Shown piece after piece: positions 39,530 to 49,221 of a stretch of 49,655 nt of DNA. Location of the stretch: positions 1-49,655 of the forward strand of contig JAGIBJ010000076.1 of the NCBI GenBank assembly GCA_017744415.1, written 5' to 3'. Source of the DNA: Solirubrobacteraceae bacterium (lineage in GTDB: Bacteria; Actinomycetota; Thermoleophilia; Solirubrobacterales; Solirubrobacteraceae). Under the pieces are notes generated by a model, which was not told the DNA's origin, made no database searches, and was given only the letters and a program-made list of their open reading frames with translations. Both the position numbers and the translations under genes were made by a program. The first letter of the stretch is position 1. Every line of letters begins with the position of its first letter.

Positions 39530-39850
39530 ATGCCCGCCGATCCCACATCGTTCGCGAAGCCGAGCCGTTCGTCGTCGGCTGAGGGCGGTGCCGCGCCGGT
39601 CCTGGTCGCGGTCACCGGCCTCTTCGCGGTGATCGTCGGCGTGCTGCTGCGCGCGGCGGTCGAGAGCCAGGACCGGACGGACTGGAACGGCACCGTCGAA
39701 GGCGTGCTCCAGGGTCTGCCGATCGTTTTGATCATCGTCGGCCTCGGGGTGCTGCTCTGGGGTGCCGTGCTCGTCGCGCGGGGCCGCGCGGTGCGGCAAG
39801 ACGAGCTCAGCCCGCGCGCGCCACGACCGCCCGGGCCGTCGCGAGATTGA
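39530..39850 (+). CDS. Two-segment membrane protein, unknown
   Basis: 106 residues: a polar Ser-rich N-terminus, two hydrophobic segments (AAPVLVAVTGLFAVIVGVLL and LPIVLIIVGLGVLLWGAVLVA) separated by a 23-residue loop (RAAVESQDRTDWNGTVEGVLQG), and an Arg/Pro-rich tail. No family recognised. Its last 44 bases overlap the 3' end of the convergent HDAC-family gene, so the tail is encoded opposite the HDAC C-terminus. Confidence 0.58.
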   Translation: MPADPTSFAKPSRSSSAEGGAAPVLVAVTGLFAVIVGVLLRAAVESQDRTDWNGTVEGVLQGLPIVLIIVGLGVLLWGAVLVARGRAVRQDELSPRAPRPPGPSRD

Positions 39851-40709
39851 TGTCGACGGTGTCGGCGAGATCGGGGGCGTAGCCGCCTGCGAGCGCGACC
39901 GTCACCACCGAACCCCAGCGCTCGGCACGGTCGAGCACCATCGCGTCGCGCGCGGCGAGGCCAGATTTCGTGAGCGCGAGGCGGCCGAGGCGGTCGCCCT
40001 CCCATGGGTCGGCGCCCGCGAGGAAGATCACGAGCTCGGGCGCGGCCCACGCCTCGATCCCCCCGAGCGCCGCTTCGAGGTGTGCGAGGTAGTCATCGTC
40101 GCCCGTGCCGGTCGGCAGCTCCACGTCGAGGTCGCTCGTGGCCCGGCGGAACGGGTAGTTCGCACCGCCGTGGAGTGAGAGGGTGAACACGGCCGGATCG
40201 GGCTGGAGCAGCTCGGCGGTGCCGTCGCCCTGGTGCACGTCGCAGTCGACCACTGCCACGGGGCCGAGGCCCGGCCGCTCCTCGCGCAGCTGCGTGATGG
40301 CGACCGCGATGTCGTTGAACAGGCAGTAGCCGCGGCCCGCCGCCCGGCCGGCGTGGTGGGTGCCGCCGCCGAGGTTCATGCCGTAGCCGGTGGCCATCGC
40401 ATCGCGGGCGGCTTCGAGCGTGCCCTGGGTGGAGCGGCGCCCGCGCTCGACGAGTTCCGCGCTCCACGGCAACCCGAGCACGCGTTCCTCGCGGTCGCTC
40501 AGACGCCCCTCGCGCACGCGATCGAGGTACTGCGCCTGGTGCACCCGGCCGAGCAGGGCCCAATCAGCAGGCTCAGACCGACGGATGTCCTCCGGCCGGG
40601 CGAGCCCCTCGCTGATCAGCCGCTCGCGCAGCAGCCGGTACTTGCCGAGCGGGAACTTGTGGCCCTCCGGCAGTGGGAACTCGGCTTGGTCGTGGGCCCA
40701 GAAGCGCAC
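39807..40709 (-). CDS. Histone deacetylase/AcuC-family Zn-dependent amidohydrolase
   Basis: 300 residues. The family fingerprint is clear: [25 protein letters not shown] (tandem His), [15 protein letters not shown] with the zinc Asp/His ligands, [14 protein letters not shown], and the C-terminal [16 protein letters not shown]. Bacterial members deacetylate acetyl-lysine or small molecules such as acetylpolyamines, or act in acetoin utilisation. The opening [31 protein letters not shown] is typical of the short bacterial subgroup. Start is GTG 40709 or 40712; the -10 (CATCAT) is weak. Divergent from folD, convergent and overlapping by 44 bp with a small membrane protein gene. Confidence 0.9.
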   Translation of the reverse strand: MRFWAHDQAEFPLPEGHKFPLGKYRLLRERLISEGLARPEDIRRSEPADWALLGRVHQAQYLDRVREGRLSDREERVLGLPWSAELVERGRRSTQGTLEAARDAMATGYGMNLGGGTHHAGRAAGRGYCLFNDIAVAITQLREERPGLGPVAVVDCDVHQGDGTAELLQPDPAVFTLSLHGGANYPFRRATSDLDVELPTGTGDDDYLAHLEAALGGIEAWAAPELVIFLAGADPWEGDRLGRLALTKSGLAARDAMVLDRAERWGSVVTVALAGGYAPDLADTVDINLATARAVVARAG

Positions 40710-40759
40710 CACCAGATGATGCGCCCCAGCCCGGGCACGGGGATCACTCGCCGCCCTGC

Positions 40760-40765
40760 TTGAAT
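40760..40765 (+). promoter_or_regulatory. -10 element, leaderless, folD
   Basis: TTGAAT, 6 nt before the GTG at 40772; second base off consensus. Confidence 0.4.
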
Positions 40766-40771
40766 GACGGC

Positions 40772-41638
40772 GTGACCGCTCTCATCATCGACGGCAAGGC
40801 CATCGGCGCTGAGCGCCGCGCGGCACTCAAGGACGAGGTCGCGGCGTTCGTCGCCGAGTTCGGCCGTGCGCCAGGCCTCGCGACGGTGCTCGTCGGCGAG
40901 GATCCGGCCTCGCAGGTCTACGTCGCCAGCAAGCACCGCGCGTGCGAGGAGGCCGGCATGAAGAGCGTCGCCCTCACCTTGCCCGCCGACAGCACCCAGG
41001 CCGAGGTCGAGGCCGTGATCGACGAGCTCAACGCCGACGACACGATCGACGGCATCCTCTGCCAGCTGCCCGTACCCGAGGGCCTCGACGGCGACGCGAT
41101 CAGCCAGCGCGTACTCGCCGAGAAGGATGTCGACGGCCTCACCGTCGCCTCGGCCGGCCTCCTTGCGCTCGGCGCCCCCGGCCTGCGGCCCTGCACGCCG
41201 CGCGGCTGCATGGTGCTCCTCGAGGAGTCGGGCGTCGAGCTCTCAGGCAAGCACGCGGTTGTCGTCGGCCGCAGCAACCTCTTCGGCAAGCCGATGGCGC
41301 AGCTGCTGCTCCAGGCCAACGCCACCGTGACGATCGCGCACTCCCGCACCGCCGATCTCGCCGCCACCTGTCGCACCGCCGACGTGCTCGTCGTCGCCGT
41401 CGGTCGCCCCGAGATGGTGCGCGGCGACTGGATCAAGCCGGGCGCGACCGTGATCGACGTCGGCATCAACCGGCTCGAGAGCGGGCTCGTCGGCGACGTC
41501 GCCTTCGCCGAGGCGACCGAGGTGGCCTCCGCGATCACGCCCGTGCCCGGCGGCGTGGGCCCGATGACCATCACCATGCTCCTGGCGAACACGCTCGATG
41601 CTGCGCGCGCCGCCGAGGCCCGCCGGCAGACCGCCTGA
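40772..41638 (+). CDS. folD: Methylenetetrahydrofolate dehydrogenase/cyclohydrolase
   Basis: Bifunctional folate enzyme interconverting 5,10-methylene- and 10-formyl-tetrahydrofolate with NADP; 288 residues, typical. Signatures are [13 protein letters not shown] with the catalytic Lys, [57 protein letters not shown] (NADP site) and the C-terminal [20 protein letters not shown] at 40772 ([12 protein letters not shown]) fits the usual FolD N-terminus; the longer open frame upstream does not resemble the family. Confidence 0.95.
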   Translation: MTALIIDGKAIGAERRAALKDEVAAFVAEFGRAPGLATVLVGEDPASQVYVASKHRACEEAGMKSVALTLPADSTQAEVEAVIDELNADDTIDGILCQLPVPEGLDGDAISQRVLAEKDVDGLTVASAGLLALGAPGLRPCTPRGCMVLLEESGVELSGKHAVVVGRSNLFGKPMAQLLLQANATVTIAHSRTADLAATCRTADVLVVAVGRPEMVRGDWIKPGATVIDVGINRLESGLVGDVAFAEATEVASAITPVPGGVGPMTITMLLANTLDAARAAEARRQTA

Positions 41639-41700
41639 GCGAGATGTCCAGCTCGGCGGCCGGTCAGGCGCCCGGCAACGCCTCAGCCCGCCGCGACAGG

Positions 41701-41706
41701 TAGCCT
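41701..41706 (+). promoter_or_regulatory. -10 element, leaderless, gat operon membrane gene
   Basis: TAGCCT, 8 nt before the ATG at 41715. It may drive the whole 41715-45519 operon. Confidence 0.55.
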
Positions 41707-41714
41707 CGCGCTCG

Positions 41715-42365
41715 ATGAGCGATCGCTTCCGCATCGGCGAACTCCTCGCGGCCATCGGGGCGGTGGCGCTCACCGTGCTGCTGCTCTTCGGCGCGTGGTT
41801 CTCATACGACGTCGCCCTGCCGGACGGGCAGAACGCCGTCAGCGGGGCCGTCGGCGCCCGCCACCTCGGCTGGTTCGCCGTGCTCGTCACCGGCCTGGCG
41901 GCGATCGCCGGCCTGGTCTTCCTCTTCCGAGTCGTCACGTCTGAGACGCCCGACCGCCCGGTGCTGCAGGCCCCGGTCGCCTATTTCGCAGCGCTCTTCG
42001 CGCTGATCGTCGACCTCGTGCGCGTGTTCATCTTCCCGCCCGGCGAGATCACGATCCGGATCGGCGACCTCGCCCCGAACCTCGGTGTGCCGGACCTGAG
42101 GCTCGACACCGATCTCGCGGGCGGCGGCATCCTCGGCCTCGTGGCGCTCCTGCTCCTCGTGGTCGGCACCTGGCTCGCGATGAGCGACGAACGCAAGGGC
42201 TCCCCGGCCGCGATCGCCCAGACCGAGGCGCTGCTCAGCCAGTCGCCTGTACGCCCCGCACCGCCGGCAGGCGCCGTCGACGACTCGGATGCCGAAGTCG
42301 TCGCGCAGGACCAGACCGGTGACCCGTCCGAACCCGCTACGCCCCCGACCGGAGACTCCGCATGA
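41715..42365 (+). CDS. Membrane protein preceding gatCAB, unknown
   Basis: 216 residues with four hydrophobic segments (about 8-27, 50-70, 84-105, 138-158) and a polar Pro/Asp/Ala-rich C-terminal tail of about 55 residues. A short soluble loop between segments 3 and 4 (GEITIRIGDLAPNLGVPDLRLD) is likely extracytoplasmic. No family recognised. Its stop overlaps the gatC start (ATGA at 42362-42365), so it is translationally coupled to gatC although no functional link is apparent. Confidence 0.7.
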   Translation: MSDRFRIGELLAAIGAVALTVLLLFGAWFSYDVALPDGQNAVSGAVGARHLGWFAVLVTGLAAIAGLVFLFRVVTSETPDRPVLQAPVAYFAALFALIVDLVRVFIFPPGEITIRIGDLAPNLGVPDLRLDTDLAGGGILGLVALLLLVVGTWLAMSDERKGSPAAIAQTEALLSQSPVRPAPPAGAVDDSDAEVVAQDQTGDPSEPATPPTGDSA

Positions 42366-42646
42366 TCGACGCCAAGCAGGTCTTGCATGTTGCGCGCCTC
42401 TCGCGCCTCGAGCTCGAGCCCGGCGAGGTGGAGCAGATGGCGACGGAACTCTCGAGCATCCTCGGCCACATCGAGCAGATCAGCAAGCTCGACCTCGACG
42501 GCGTCGAGCCGACCATGCACGTCGTCCCGATCGACGGTGGCCTGCGCGACGACGAGCCCGAGCCGTCCCTCCCGATCGAGGTCGCGCTGAGCCAGGCGCC
42601 CAAGGCGAACGCCGAGGGCTTCATCGTCCCGAGCCCGCAGGCGTAG
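42362..42646 (+). CDS. gatC: Asp/Glu-tRNA amidotransferase subunit C
   Basis: 94 residues, GatC family. It begins MIDAKQVLHVARLSRLELEPGEVEQMATELSSIL, the characteristic helix pair, and has the extended segment LDLDGVEPTMHVVPIDGGLRDDEP that wraps between GatA and GatB. It stabilises the complex that converts Glu-tRNA-Gln (and Asp-tRNA-Asn) to the amidated form. Overlaps the upstream gene by 4 bp; gatA follows after 12 bp. Confidence 0.93.
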   Translation: MIDAKQVLHVARLSRLELEPGEVEQMATELSSILGHIEQISKLDLDGVEPTMHVVPIDGGLRDDEPEPSLPIEVALSQAPKANAEGFIVPSPQA

Positions 42647-42658
42647 GGGAGGGTCCGC

Positions 42659-44095
42659 ATGTCTGATCTCACGTCCATCATCCGCGAGCAGTCCGCGACC
42701 GAGCAGATCGCCGCGATCAAGTCGGGCGCGCTCGATGCGCGCGAGCTCTTCGAGGCCTACCGCTCGCGCGCCGCCGCCGACACCTTCAACGCGTTCACGT
42801 GGGTCGCCGACGAGGCGCCCGCCGCGCTCCCCGCCGCCGATACGCCGCTCGCTGGCCTGCCGGTGGCCGTGAAAGACCTGTTCAGCACCGAGGGAGTGCC
42901 GACCCAGGCTGGCAGCAAGCTGCTCGAGGGCTACCGCCCGCCCTACACGTCGACCGCCGTCGCGAAGCTCGAGGCCGCCGGTGCGTCGATGCACGGCAAG
43001 ACGAACCAGGACGAGTTCGCCATGGGCAGCTCGAACGAGAACTCCGCGTTCGGCCCGTGCCAGAACCCATGGGATCCCGAGCGCATCCCGGGCGGCTCGT
43101 CGGGCGGCAGCGCCGCAGCCGTCGCGGCTGGCCACGCGCCGTGGGCGCTTGGCACCGACACCGGTGGCTCGATCCGCCAGCCCGCTGCGATGTGCGGGCT
43201 CGTCGGCCTCAAGCCCACCTACGGCGCCGTCAGCCGCTACGGCATGATCGCGTTCGCCTCGTCGCTCGACCAGGCCGGCCCGATCACCCGCACCGTCGCC
43301 GATGCCGCGCTCATGCTCGAGCACCTCCACGGCGCCGACAGCCGCGACATGACGAGCGTCGGGCTGCGCGAGCCGATCGCCGTTCCCAGCCGCGAGTCGC
43401 TCGAGGGCCTCGTGATCGGCGTGCCCGCCGAGCTCACCGGCGAGGGTGTCGAGGAGGGCGTCGCCGCGGCGTTCCAGGTGGCGCTCGCAGAGGCTGAGGC
43501 GCTCGGCGCCAGCCTCGAGACGATCCACCTCCCGCACGCGGAAGCTGCGCTCAGCGCCTATTACGTGCTCGCCCCGGCCGAGGCCTCCAGCAACCTCTCG
43601 CGCTTCGATGGCGTGCGCTACGGCAACCGCGTCGAGGACGCCGACGGCACGCTCCTCGGCATGTACACGCGCACCCGCCACGACGGGTTCGGGCCGGAGG
43701 TCAAGCGCCGCATCATGCTCGGTACCTACGCCCTCTCGGCCGGCTACTACGACGCCTACTACGGCACCGCCCAGCGCGTGCGCACCAAGATCGCCGGCGA
43801 CTTCACCGAGGCCTTCAAGAAGGTCGACGTGATCGCCACGCCCACCAGCCCGACCGTGGCCTGGAAGCTCGGCGAGAAGTCGTCCGACCCACTCGCCATG
43901 TACCTCAGCGACATCTGCACGATCCCGATGAGCCTCGCCGGCATCCCGGGCATCAGCATCCCGTGCGGCACGTCGCAGGGCATGCCGGTGGGCCTGCAGC
44001 TCGCGGCGCCAGCGTTCGGTGAGAACCTCCTCCTCGGCGTGGCTCACGCCCTCGAGCGAACGCTCGGCTTCGACACCGGAGGGGCGATCCGATGA
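42659..44095 (+). CDS. gatA: Asp/Glu-tRNA amidotransferase subunit A
   Basis: Amidase-signature glutaminase subunit; 478 residues, normal. Catalytic triad Lys-Ser-Ser: Lys in [13 protein letters not shown], the cis-Ser in [15 protein letters not shown] and the nucleophilic Ser in [33 protein letters not shown] and the C-terminal [15 protein letters not shown] are conserved. It releases ammonia from glutamine and channels it to GatB. ATG at 42659 has a GGGGAGGG ribosome binding site at 42646-42653. The stop overlaps gatB by 4 bp. Confidence 0.97.
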   Translation: MSDLTSIIREQSATEQIAAIKSGALDARELFEAYRSRAAADTFNAFTWVADEAPAALPAADTPLAGLPVAVKDLFSTEGVPTQAGSKLLEGYRPPYTSTAVAKLEAAGASMHGKTNQDEFAMGSSNENSAFGPCQNPWDPERIPGGSSGGSAAAVAAGHAPWALGTDTGGSIRQPAAMCGLVGLKPTYGAVSRYGMIAFASSLDQAGPITRTVADAALMLEHLHGADSRDMTSVGLREPIAVPSRESLEGLVIGVPAELTGEGVEEGVAAAFQVALAEAEALGASLETIHLPHAEAALSAYYVLAPAEASSNLSRFDGVRYGNRVEDADGTLLGMYTRTRHDGFGPEVKRRIMLGTYALSAGYYDAYYGTAQRVRTKIAGDFTEAFKKVDVIATPTSPTVAWKLGEKSSDPLAMYLSDICTIPMSLAGIPGISIPCGTSQGMPVGLQLAAPAFGENLLLGVAHALERTLGFDTGGAIR

Positions 44096-45519
44096 GTGCC
44101 GCTGACTACGAGGTCACCATCGGCCTCGAGATCCACGTCCAGCTCGCGACCCGCACGAAGATGTTCTGCGGCTGCGAGACGAGCTTCGGCGACGATCCCA
44201 ACACGCACACGTGCCCGCGCTGCCTCGGCCTGCCGGGTTCGCTGCCGCTGCCGAACGCGAAGGCCGTGCACTTCGGCCTGATGATGGGCCTTGCGCTCGG
44301 CTCGAAGATCGCGCCGCGGTCGATCTTTCACCGCAAGAACTACTTCTACCCCGACCTGCCGAAGGGGTACCAGATCAGCCAGTTCGACGAACCGCTCTGC
44401 GACGGCGGCGAGCTGGGTGGCGTGCGCCTCAACCGCGTGCACCTCGAGGAGGACGCGGCCAAGCTCAACCACGCCGGCGGCACCGGCCGCATCCAGGGCA
44501 GCGACGCCAGCGTGGTCGACTTCAACCGCGGCGGCACGCCGCTCGCGGAGATCGTCACCGAGCCCGACATCACGAGCGCCGAGCAGGCCAGCGAGTGGCT
44601 GCGGCTGCTGCGCGTCACGATCCGCCAGCTCGGCGTGAGCGACGTGAACATGGAGGAGGGATCGCTGCGCTGCGACGCCAACATCTCCATCCGCCCCAAG
44701 GGCCAGGCCGAGCTCGGCACCAAGACCGAGCTCAAGAACATGAACTCGTTCCGGTTCATCGAGCGCGGCATCAAGGCCGAGGTGGCCCGGCAGGTCGCGA
44801 TCGTCGACGGCGGCGGTCAGGTGACGGGCGAGACGCTCCACTTCGATCCGCGTACCGAGGCGATCACCTCGATGCGCAGCAAGGAAGAGGCGCACGACTA
44901 CCGCTACTTCCCCGAGCCCGATCTCGTCCCGGTCGTCATCACGCCCGACATGATCGAGGCCGCGAAGGCCGAGCTGCCCGAGCTGCCGCTGCAGCGCGAG
45001 GACCGCTTCATCGCGCTCGGCGTCGAGCCGGGCGCGGCCCGCACGCTGAGCTGGCGCCCCGAACTCGGTGATCTCTTCGAGGCCGAGCTCGCCACCGATG
45101 GGTCGCAGCCGAAGGCCCTGGCCGCGCTGATCACCAACGAGCTCCTCAAGCGCATCGGCGACGGCGAGGTCACCGACTCCAAGGCGGCCCCCGGCTCGTT
45201 GGCGCAGCTGGTCGCGCTCACCGCCGCCGGCACCGTCTCGAGCTCCGGCGCGCGCACCGTGCTCGACACCCTCTTCGCATCCGGTGGAGACCCGGCGGCG
45301 ATCGTCGAGGCCGAGGGCCTCACGGCCATGGGCGGCGGCGACGAGCTCACGCCGATCATCCAGGCGGCGCTCGACGCCAACCCGGATGTCGCGGAGAAGC
45401 TGAGGACCGGCGACATGAAGCCCATCGGCGTCATCGTCGGCTTCGTCATGAAGGAGACGAAGGGGCGCGCGGACGGCAAAGAGGTCACCAAGGTGACCCG
45501 CCAGCTCCTCGGCCTCTAG
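44092..45519 (+). CDS. gatB: Asp/Glu-tRNA amidotransferase subunit B
   Basis: Kinase/transamidase subunit, 475 residues. It begins [28 protein letters not shown], with conserved [12 protein letters not shown] and [20 protein letters not shown] ([17 protein letters not shown]) blocks in the catalytic cradle, then the helical and YqeY-like C-terminal domain (from about 300) that recognises tRNA. It phosphorylates misacylated tRNA and amidates it. The ATG overlaps the gatA stop. No terminator is obvious before the P450 gene 53 bp downstream, which has its own -10. Confidence 0.97.
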   Translation: MSAADYEVTIGLEIHVQLATRTKMFCGCETSFGDDPNTHTCPRCLGLPGSLPLPNAKAVHFGLMMGLALGSKIAPRSIFHRKNYFYPDLPKGYQISQFDEPLCDGGELGGVRLNRVHLEEDAAKLNHAGGTGRIQGSDASVVDFNRGGTPLAEIVTEPDITSAEQASEWLRLLRVTIRQLGVSDVNMEEGSLRCDANISIRPKGQAELGTKTELKNMNSFRFIERGIKAEVARQVAIVDGGGQVTGETLHFDPRTEAITSMRSKEEAHDYRYFPEPDLVPVVITPDMIEAAKAELPELPLQREDRFIALGVEPGAARTLSWRPELGDLFEAELATDGSQPKALAALITNELLKRIGDGEVTDSKAAPGSLAQLVALTAAGTVSSSGARTVLDTLFASGGDPAAIVEAEGLTAMGGGDELTPIIQAALDANPDVAEKLRTGDMKPIGVIVGFVMKETKGRADGKEVTKVTRQLLGL

Positions 45520-45559
45520 ACCAGATACCGGCCGTTTAGCAAGTTCACTGCGAGGTCCG

Positions 45560-45565
45560 TAGGGT
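45560..45565 (+). promoter_or_regulatory. -10 element, leaderless, P450 gene
   Basis: TAGGGT, 7 nt before the ATG at 45573. Confidence 0.55.
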
Positions 45566-45572
45566 CGCGGCC

Positions 45573-46973
45573 ATGGCCGCACTCCGTTCCGTCGCGGATC
45601 TCCCGACGCCGCCCGGCAGTCTGCCGATCGTCGGGAGCATGCGTGATCTCCTCGATTCGACGTCGATGCACCGCACGTACGAGCGGTGGATCGACGAGGT
45701 CGGACCGTACTTCCGAGTGGAGATCCCCGGCCAGACGCTGGTGGTCGTCGCCGACCACGCGGTGATGGGGGAGATGATGCGGGCGCGTCCCGACACCTTC
45801 CGCCGCTGGCGTCACCAACAGAAGGTGTTCACCGAGATCACGCAGATGGTCGACGGCGTGTTCTTCTCCGAGGGAGAGGAATGGCGCCAGCAGCGCAAGC
45901 TGGTCAATGCGGCGCTCAACATGCGTCACCTGCAGCGCTACTTCGATCTGATGCACACCTCGGGATGCCGGCTGCACGCGCGCCTCAACGAGGCCGCCGA
46001 CGGCGCGAGCTACGACATCACGCGGCTCTTCTACTGCTACACCGTCGACGTCACCTCGGCCATCGCGCTCGGTCACGACCTCAACACGCTCGAGAACGGC
46101 GAGGCCCCGATGCAGCGCGGCCTCGAGCTGATGTTCCGCGAGGGGATGAAGCGGATGTTCGCGCCGTTGCCCTACTGGCGGGTGCTGCCCCTGCGGTCCG
46201 TGCGGGAGCTCAAGTCGGCCATGGCGGTGCTGGAGGCCGAGCTGGTGCGTTACCTCGAGCGTGGGAAGGCTCGGGTCGCCGCTCGGCCCGAGCTGCTCGA
46301 CGACCCGGAGAACGCCCTCGACGCGATGCTTGCGGCCCAGCGCCACGACGGCACGTTCACCGACGCGGAGATCCTCAGCAACATCAACGTGCTGCTCACC
46401 GCTGGCGAGGACACGACCGCGAACACGCTCGGCTGGACGAGCTGGTTCCTCGCGACCCGGCCCGAGCTCCAGCGCCGCATCGCCGAGGAGGCGGAGGCGG
46501 CGTTCGGCGACGATGTGTTTCCGACATCGCTCGAGACCGTTGACCAGCTCGTGTTCACCGAGGCCGTGCTCAAGGAGTCGACGCGACTGCGCAGCGTGAC
46601 GCCGATGCAGCCGCTCGAGGCGCTCGTCGACACGACCGTCGCCGACATCGCGATCCCCGCCGGCACCGTCGTCCTCACCGCCATGCGCTGGGCCGCCGAC
46701 GGCCACGGCCCCGACGGCGAGGAGTTCCGCCCCGACCGCTGGCTCGACGACGGCCCGACGCCCCCGAAGACCTACGCCTTCGGCGCCGGCCCGCGCTTCT
46801 GCCCCGGCCGCAACCTCGCGTTCACCGAGGCGAAGTCGGCGCTCGCCATGCTCTGCCGCGACTTCGAGTTCACCCTCGACGAGTCCTCACCCGTCAAGGA
46901 GGAGCTCCATTTCACGCTCGTCCCGGTCGATCTGCGCATCCACCTGCGGCCGAGGGTGGCCGTCACCGCTTGA
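45573..46973 (+). CDS. Cytochrome P450
   Basis: 466 residues. Heme-binding loop FGAGPRFCPGRNLA with the axial Cys; I-helix AGEDTTANTLGW with the oxygen-activating acid-Thr pair; ExxR in KESTRLRSV; aromatic-region PDRW in EFRPDRWLDD. The N-terminal LPTPPGSLPIVGSMRDLL is a proline-rich hinge like that of eukaryotic-type (CYP4/CYP102-like) P450s, but no membrane anchor precedes it, so it is soluble. No ferredoxin or reductase gene is adjacent. Substrate unknown; fatty acid or terpenoid hydroxylation would be typical of this type. Single clear ATG. Confidence 0.94.
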   Translation: MAALRSVADLPTPPGSLPIVGSMRDLLDSTSMHRTYERWIDEVGPYFRVEIPGQTLVVVADHAVMGEMMRARPDTFRRWRHQQKVFTEITQMVDGVFFSEGEEWRQQRKLVNAALNMRHLQRYFDLMHTSGCRLHARLNEAADGASYDITRLFYCYTVDVTSAIALGHDLNTLENGEAPMQRGLELMFREGMKRMFAPLPYWRVLPLRSVRELKSAMAVLEAELVRYLERGKARVAARPELLDDPENALDAMLAAQRHDGTFTDAEILSNINVLLTAGEDTTANTLGWTSWFLATRPELQRRIAEEAEAAFGDDVFPTSLETVDQLVFTEAVLKESTRLRSVTPMQPLEALVDTTVADIAIPAGTVVLTAMRWAADGHGPDGEEFRPDRWLDDGPTPPKTYAFGAGPRFCPGRNLAFTEAKSALAMLCRDFEFTLDESSPVKEELHFTLVPVDLRIHLRPRVAVTA

Positions 46974-46985
46974 GAGCGGTGCGGT

Positions 46986-47007
46986 GCGGGGCTCGGCAAC
47001 GCCCCGC
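46986..47007 (+). terminator. Hairpin after P450, overlapping the next promoter
   Basis: GCGGGGC (46986-46992), 8-nt loop, GCCCCGC (47001-47007). Its right arm is also the left arm of a second inverted repeat, CGCCCCG (47000-47006) and CGGGGCG (47014-47020), whose 7-nt centre is the next gene's -10. Confidence 0.5.
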
Positions 47008-47013
47008 TACGAT
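47008..47013 (+). promoter_or_regulatory. -10 element within an inverted-repeat centre
   Basis: TACGAT, 8 nt before the ATG at 47022. It lies in the centre of the inverted repeat CGCCCCG/CGGGGCG (47000-47020). Confidence 0.55.
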
Positions 47014-47021
47014 CGGGGCGG

Positions 47022-47345
47022 ATGCTCGCCTACGGTGGTGCCTACGCCTTCTTCGCCGTCTGCTGCGCGATCGGAGCCGGCTACATCGGCAAGACGCGCG
47101 GCCAGTCGTTCTGGATCTGGTTCACCGTCGGGCTCGTGCTGCCGCTGCTCGGCAACCTCGCCGCGGCCCTCTCGCGCAACGAGAACGACGAGCCGCGCCG
47201 GCTCTGCCCGTACTGCCAGACCGTGTGCATGGCCTACCAGGCGAAGTGCATGAAGTGCGCGACCGAACTCGACTACCCGTCGGAGGACCAGATCCTCCCG
47301 TCGGTGAACGAGCTCCGGGCGATGCGCGCCGCCGGGCGCGCCTGA
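47022..47345 (+). CDS. Small membrane protein with zinc-ribbon tail
   Basis: 107 residues. Two hydrophobic segments (YAFFAVCCAIGAGYIG and SFWIWFTVGLVLPLLGNLAAAL) separated by KTRGQ, then a cytoplasmic-like zinc ribbon: CPYCQTVCMAYQAKCMKC, with Cys-x-x-Cys pairs spaced for one Zn. The arrangement (TM hairpin plus zinc ribbon) is common in uncharacterised actinobacterial proteins; no function can be given. Unrelated by sequence to its neighbours. Confidence 0.68.
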   Translation: MLAYGGAYAFFAVCCAIGAGYIGKTRGQSFWIWFTVGLVLPLLGNLAAALSRNENDEPRRLCPYCQTVCMAYQAKCMKCATELDYPSEDQILPSVNELRAMRAAGRA

Positions 47346-47363
47346 CCTCGCCCGCCGCACCTT

Positions 47364-47382
47364 CGCCCGCAAACGCCGGGCG
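47364..47382 (+). terminator. Possible terminator hairpin
   Basis: CGCCCG (47364-47369), 7-nt loop, CGGGCG (47377-47382), 19 nt after the preceding stop. G-rich sequence follows, with no T-run. Confidence 0.35.
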
Positions 47383-47412
47383 GGGGCGCTCGCCGCGCCC
47401 GCGGGGTGTTGC

Positions 47413-47501
47413 TACCCTGCGGTGGCGCGCCTTCGGTCGAAGGCACGCGTCCGCGTTCCCGCGGATTCCTCGTACCCGACCACTGATCCGGAAGCACCGC
47501 T
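47413..47501 (+). promoter_or_regulatory. ilvB promoter and leader with 5' hairpin
   Basis: TACCCT (47413-47418) is the likely -10, giving a leader of about 75 nt. The hairpin GCCTTC-GGTC-GAAGGC (47429-47444) would be near the 5' end of the transcript. No leader peptide with a run of Leu, Ile or Val codons is visible. Confidence 0.4.
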
Positions 47502-49196
<1,695 letters not shown>

Positions 49197-49221
49197 TCCG
49201 ACGGATCTGAGGAGAACGATC

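Noticed and set aside
36369..39548. A 1059-codon open frame antisense to uvrD
   Set aside because: Same antisense artefact; it also runs through the uvrD and ribA promoters and across the next gene.
47413..47501. Classical branched-chain attenuator peptide before ilvB
   Set aside because: No short ORF with consecutive Leu, Ile or Val codons; the open frame starting at 47422 simply runs on past the ilvB start.
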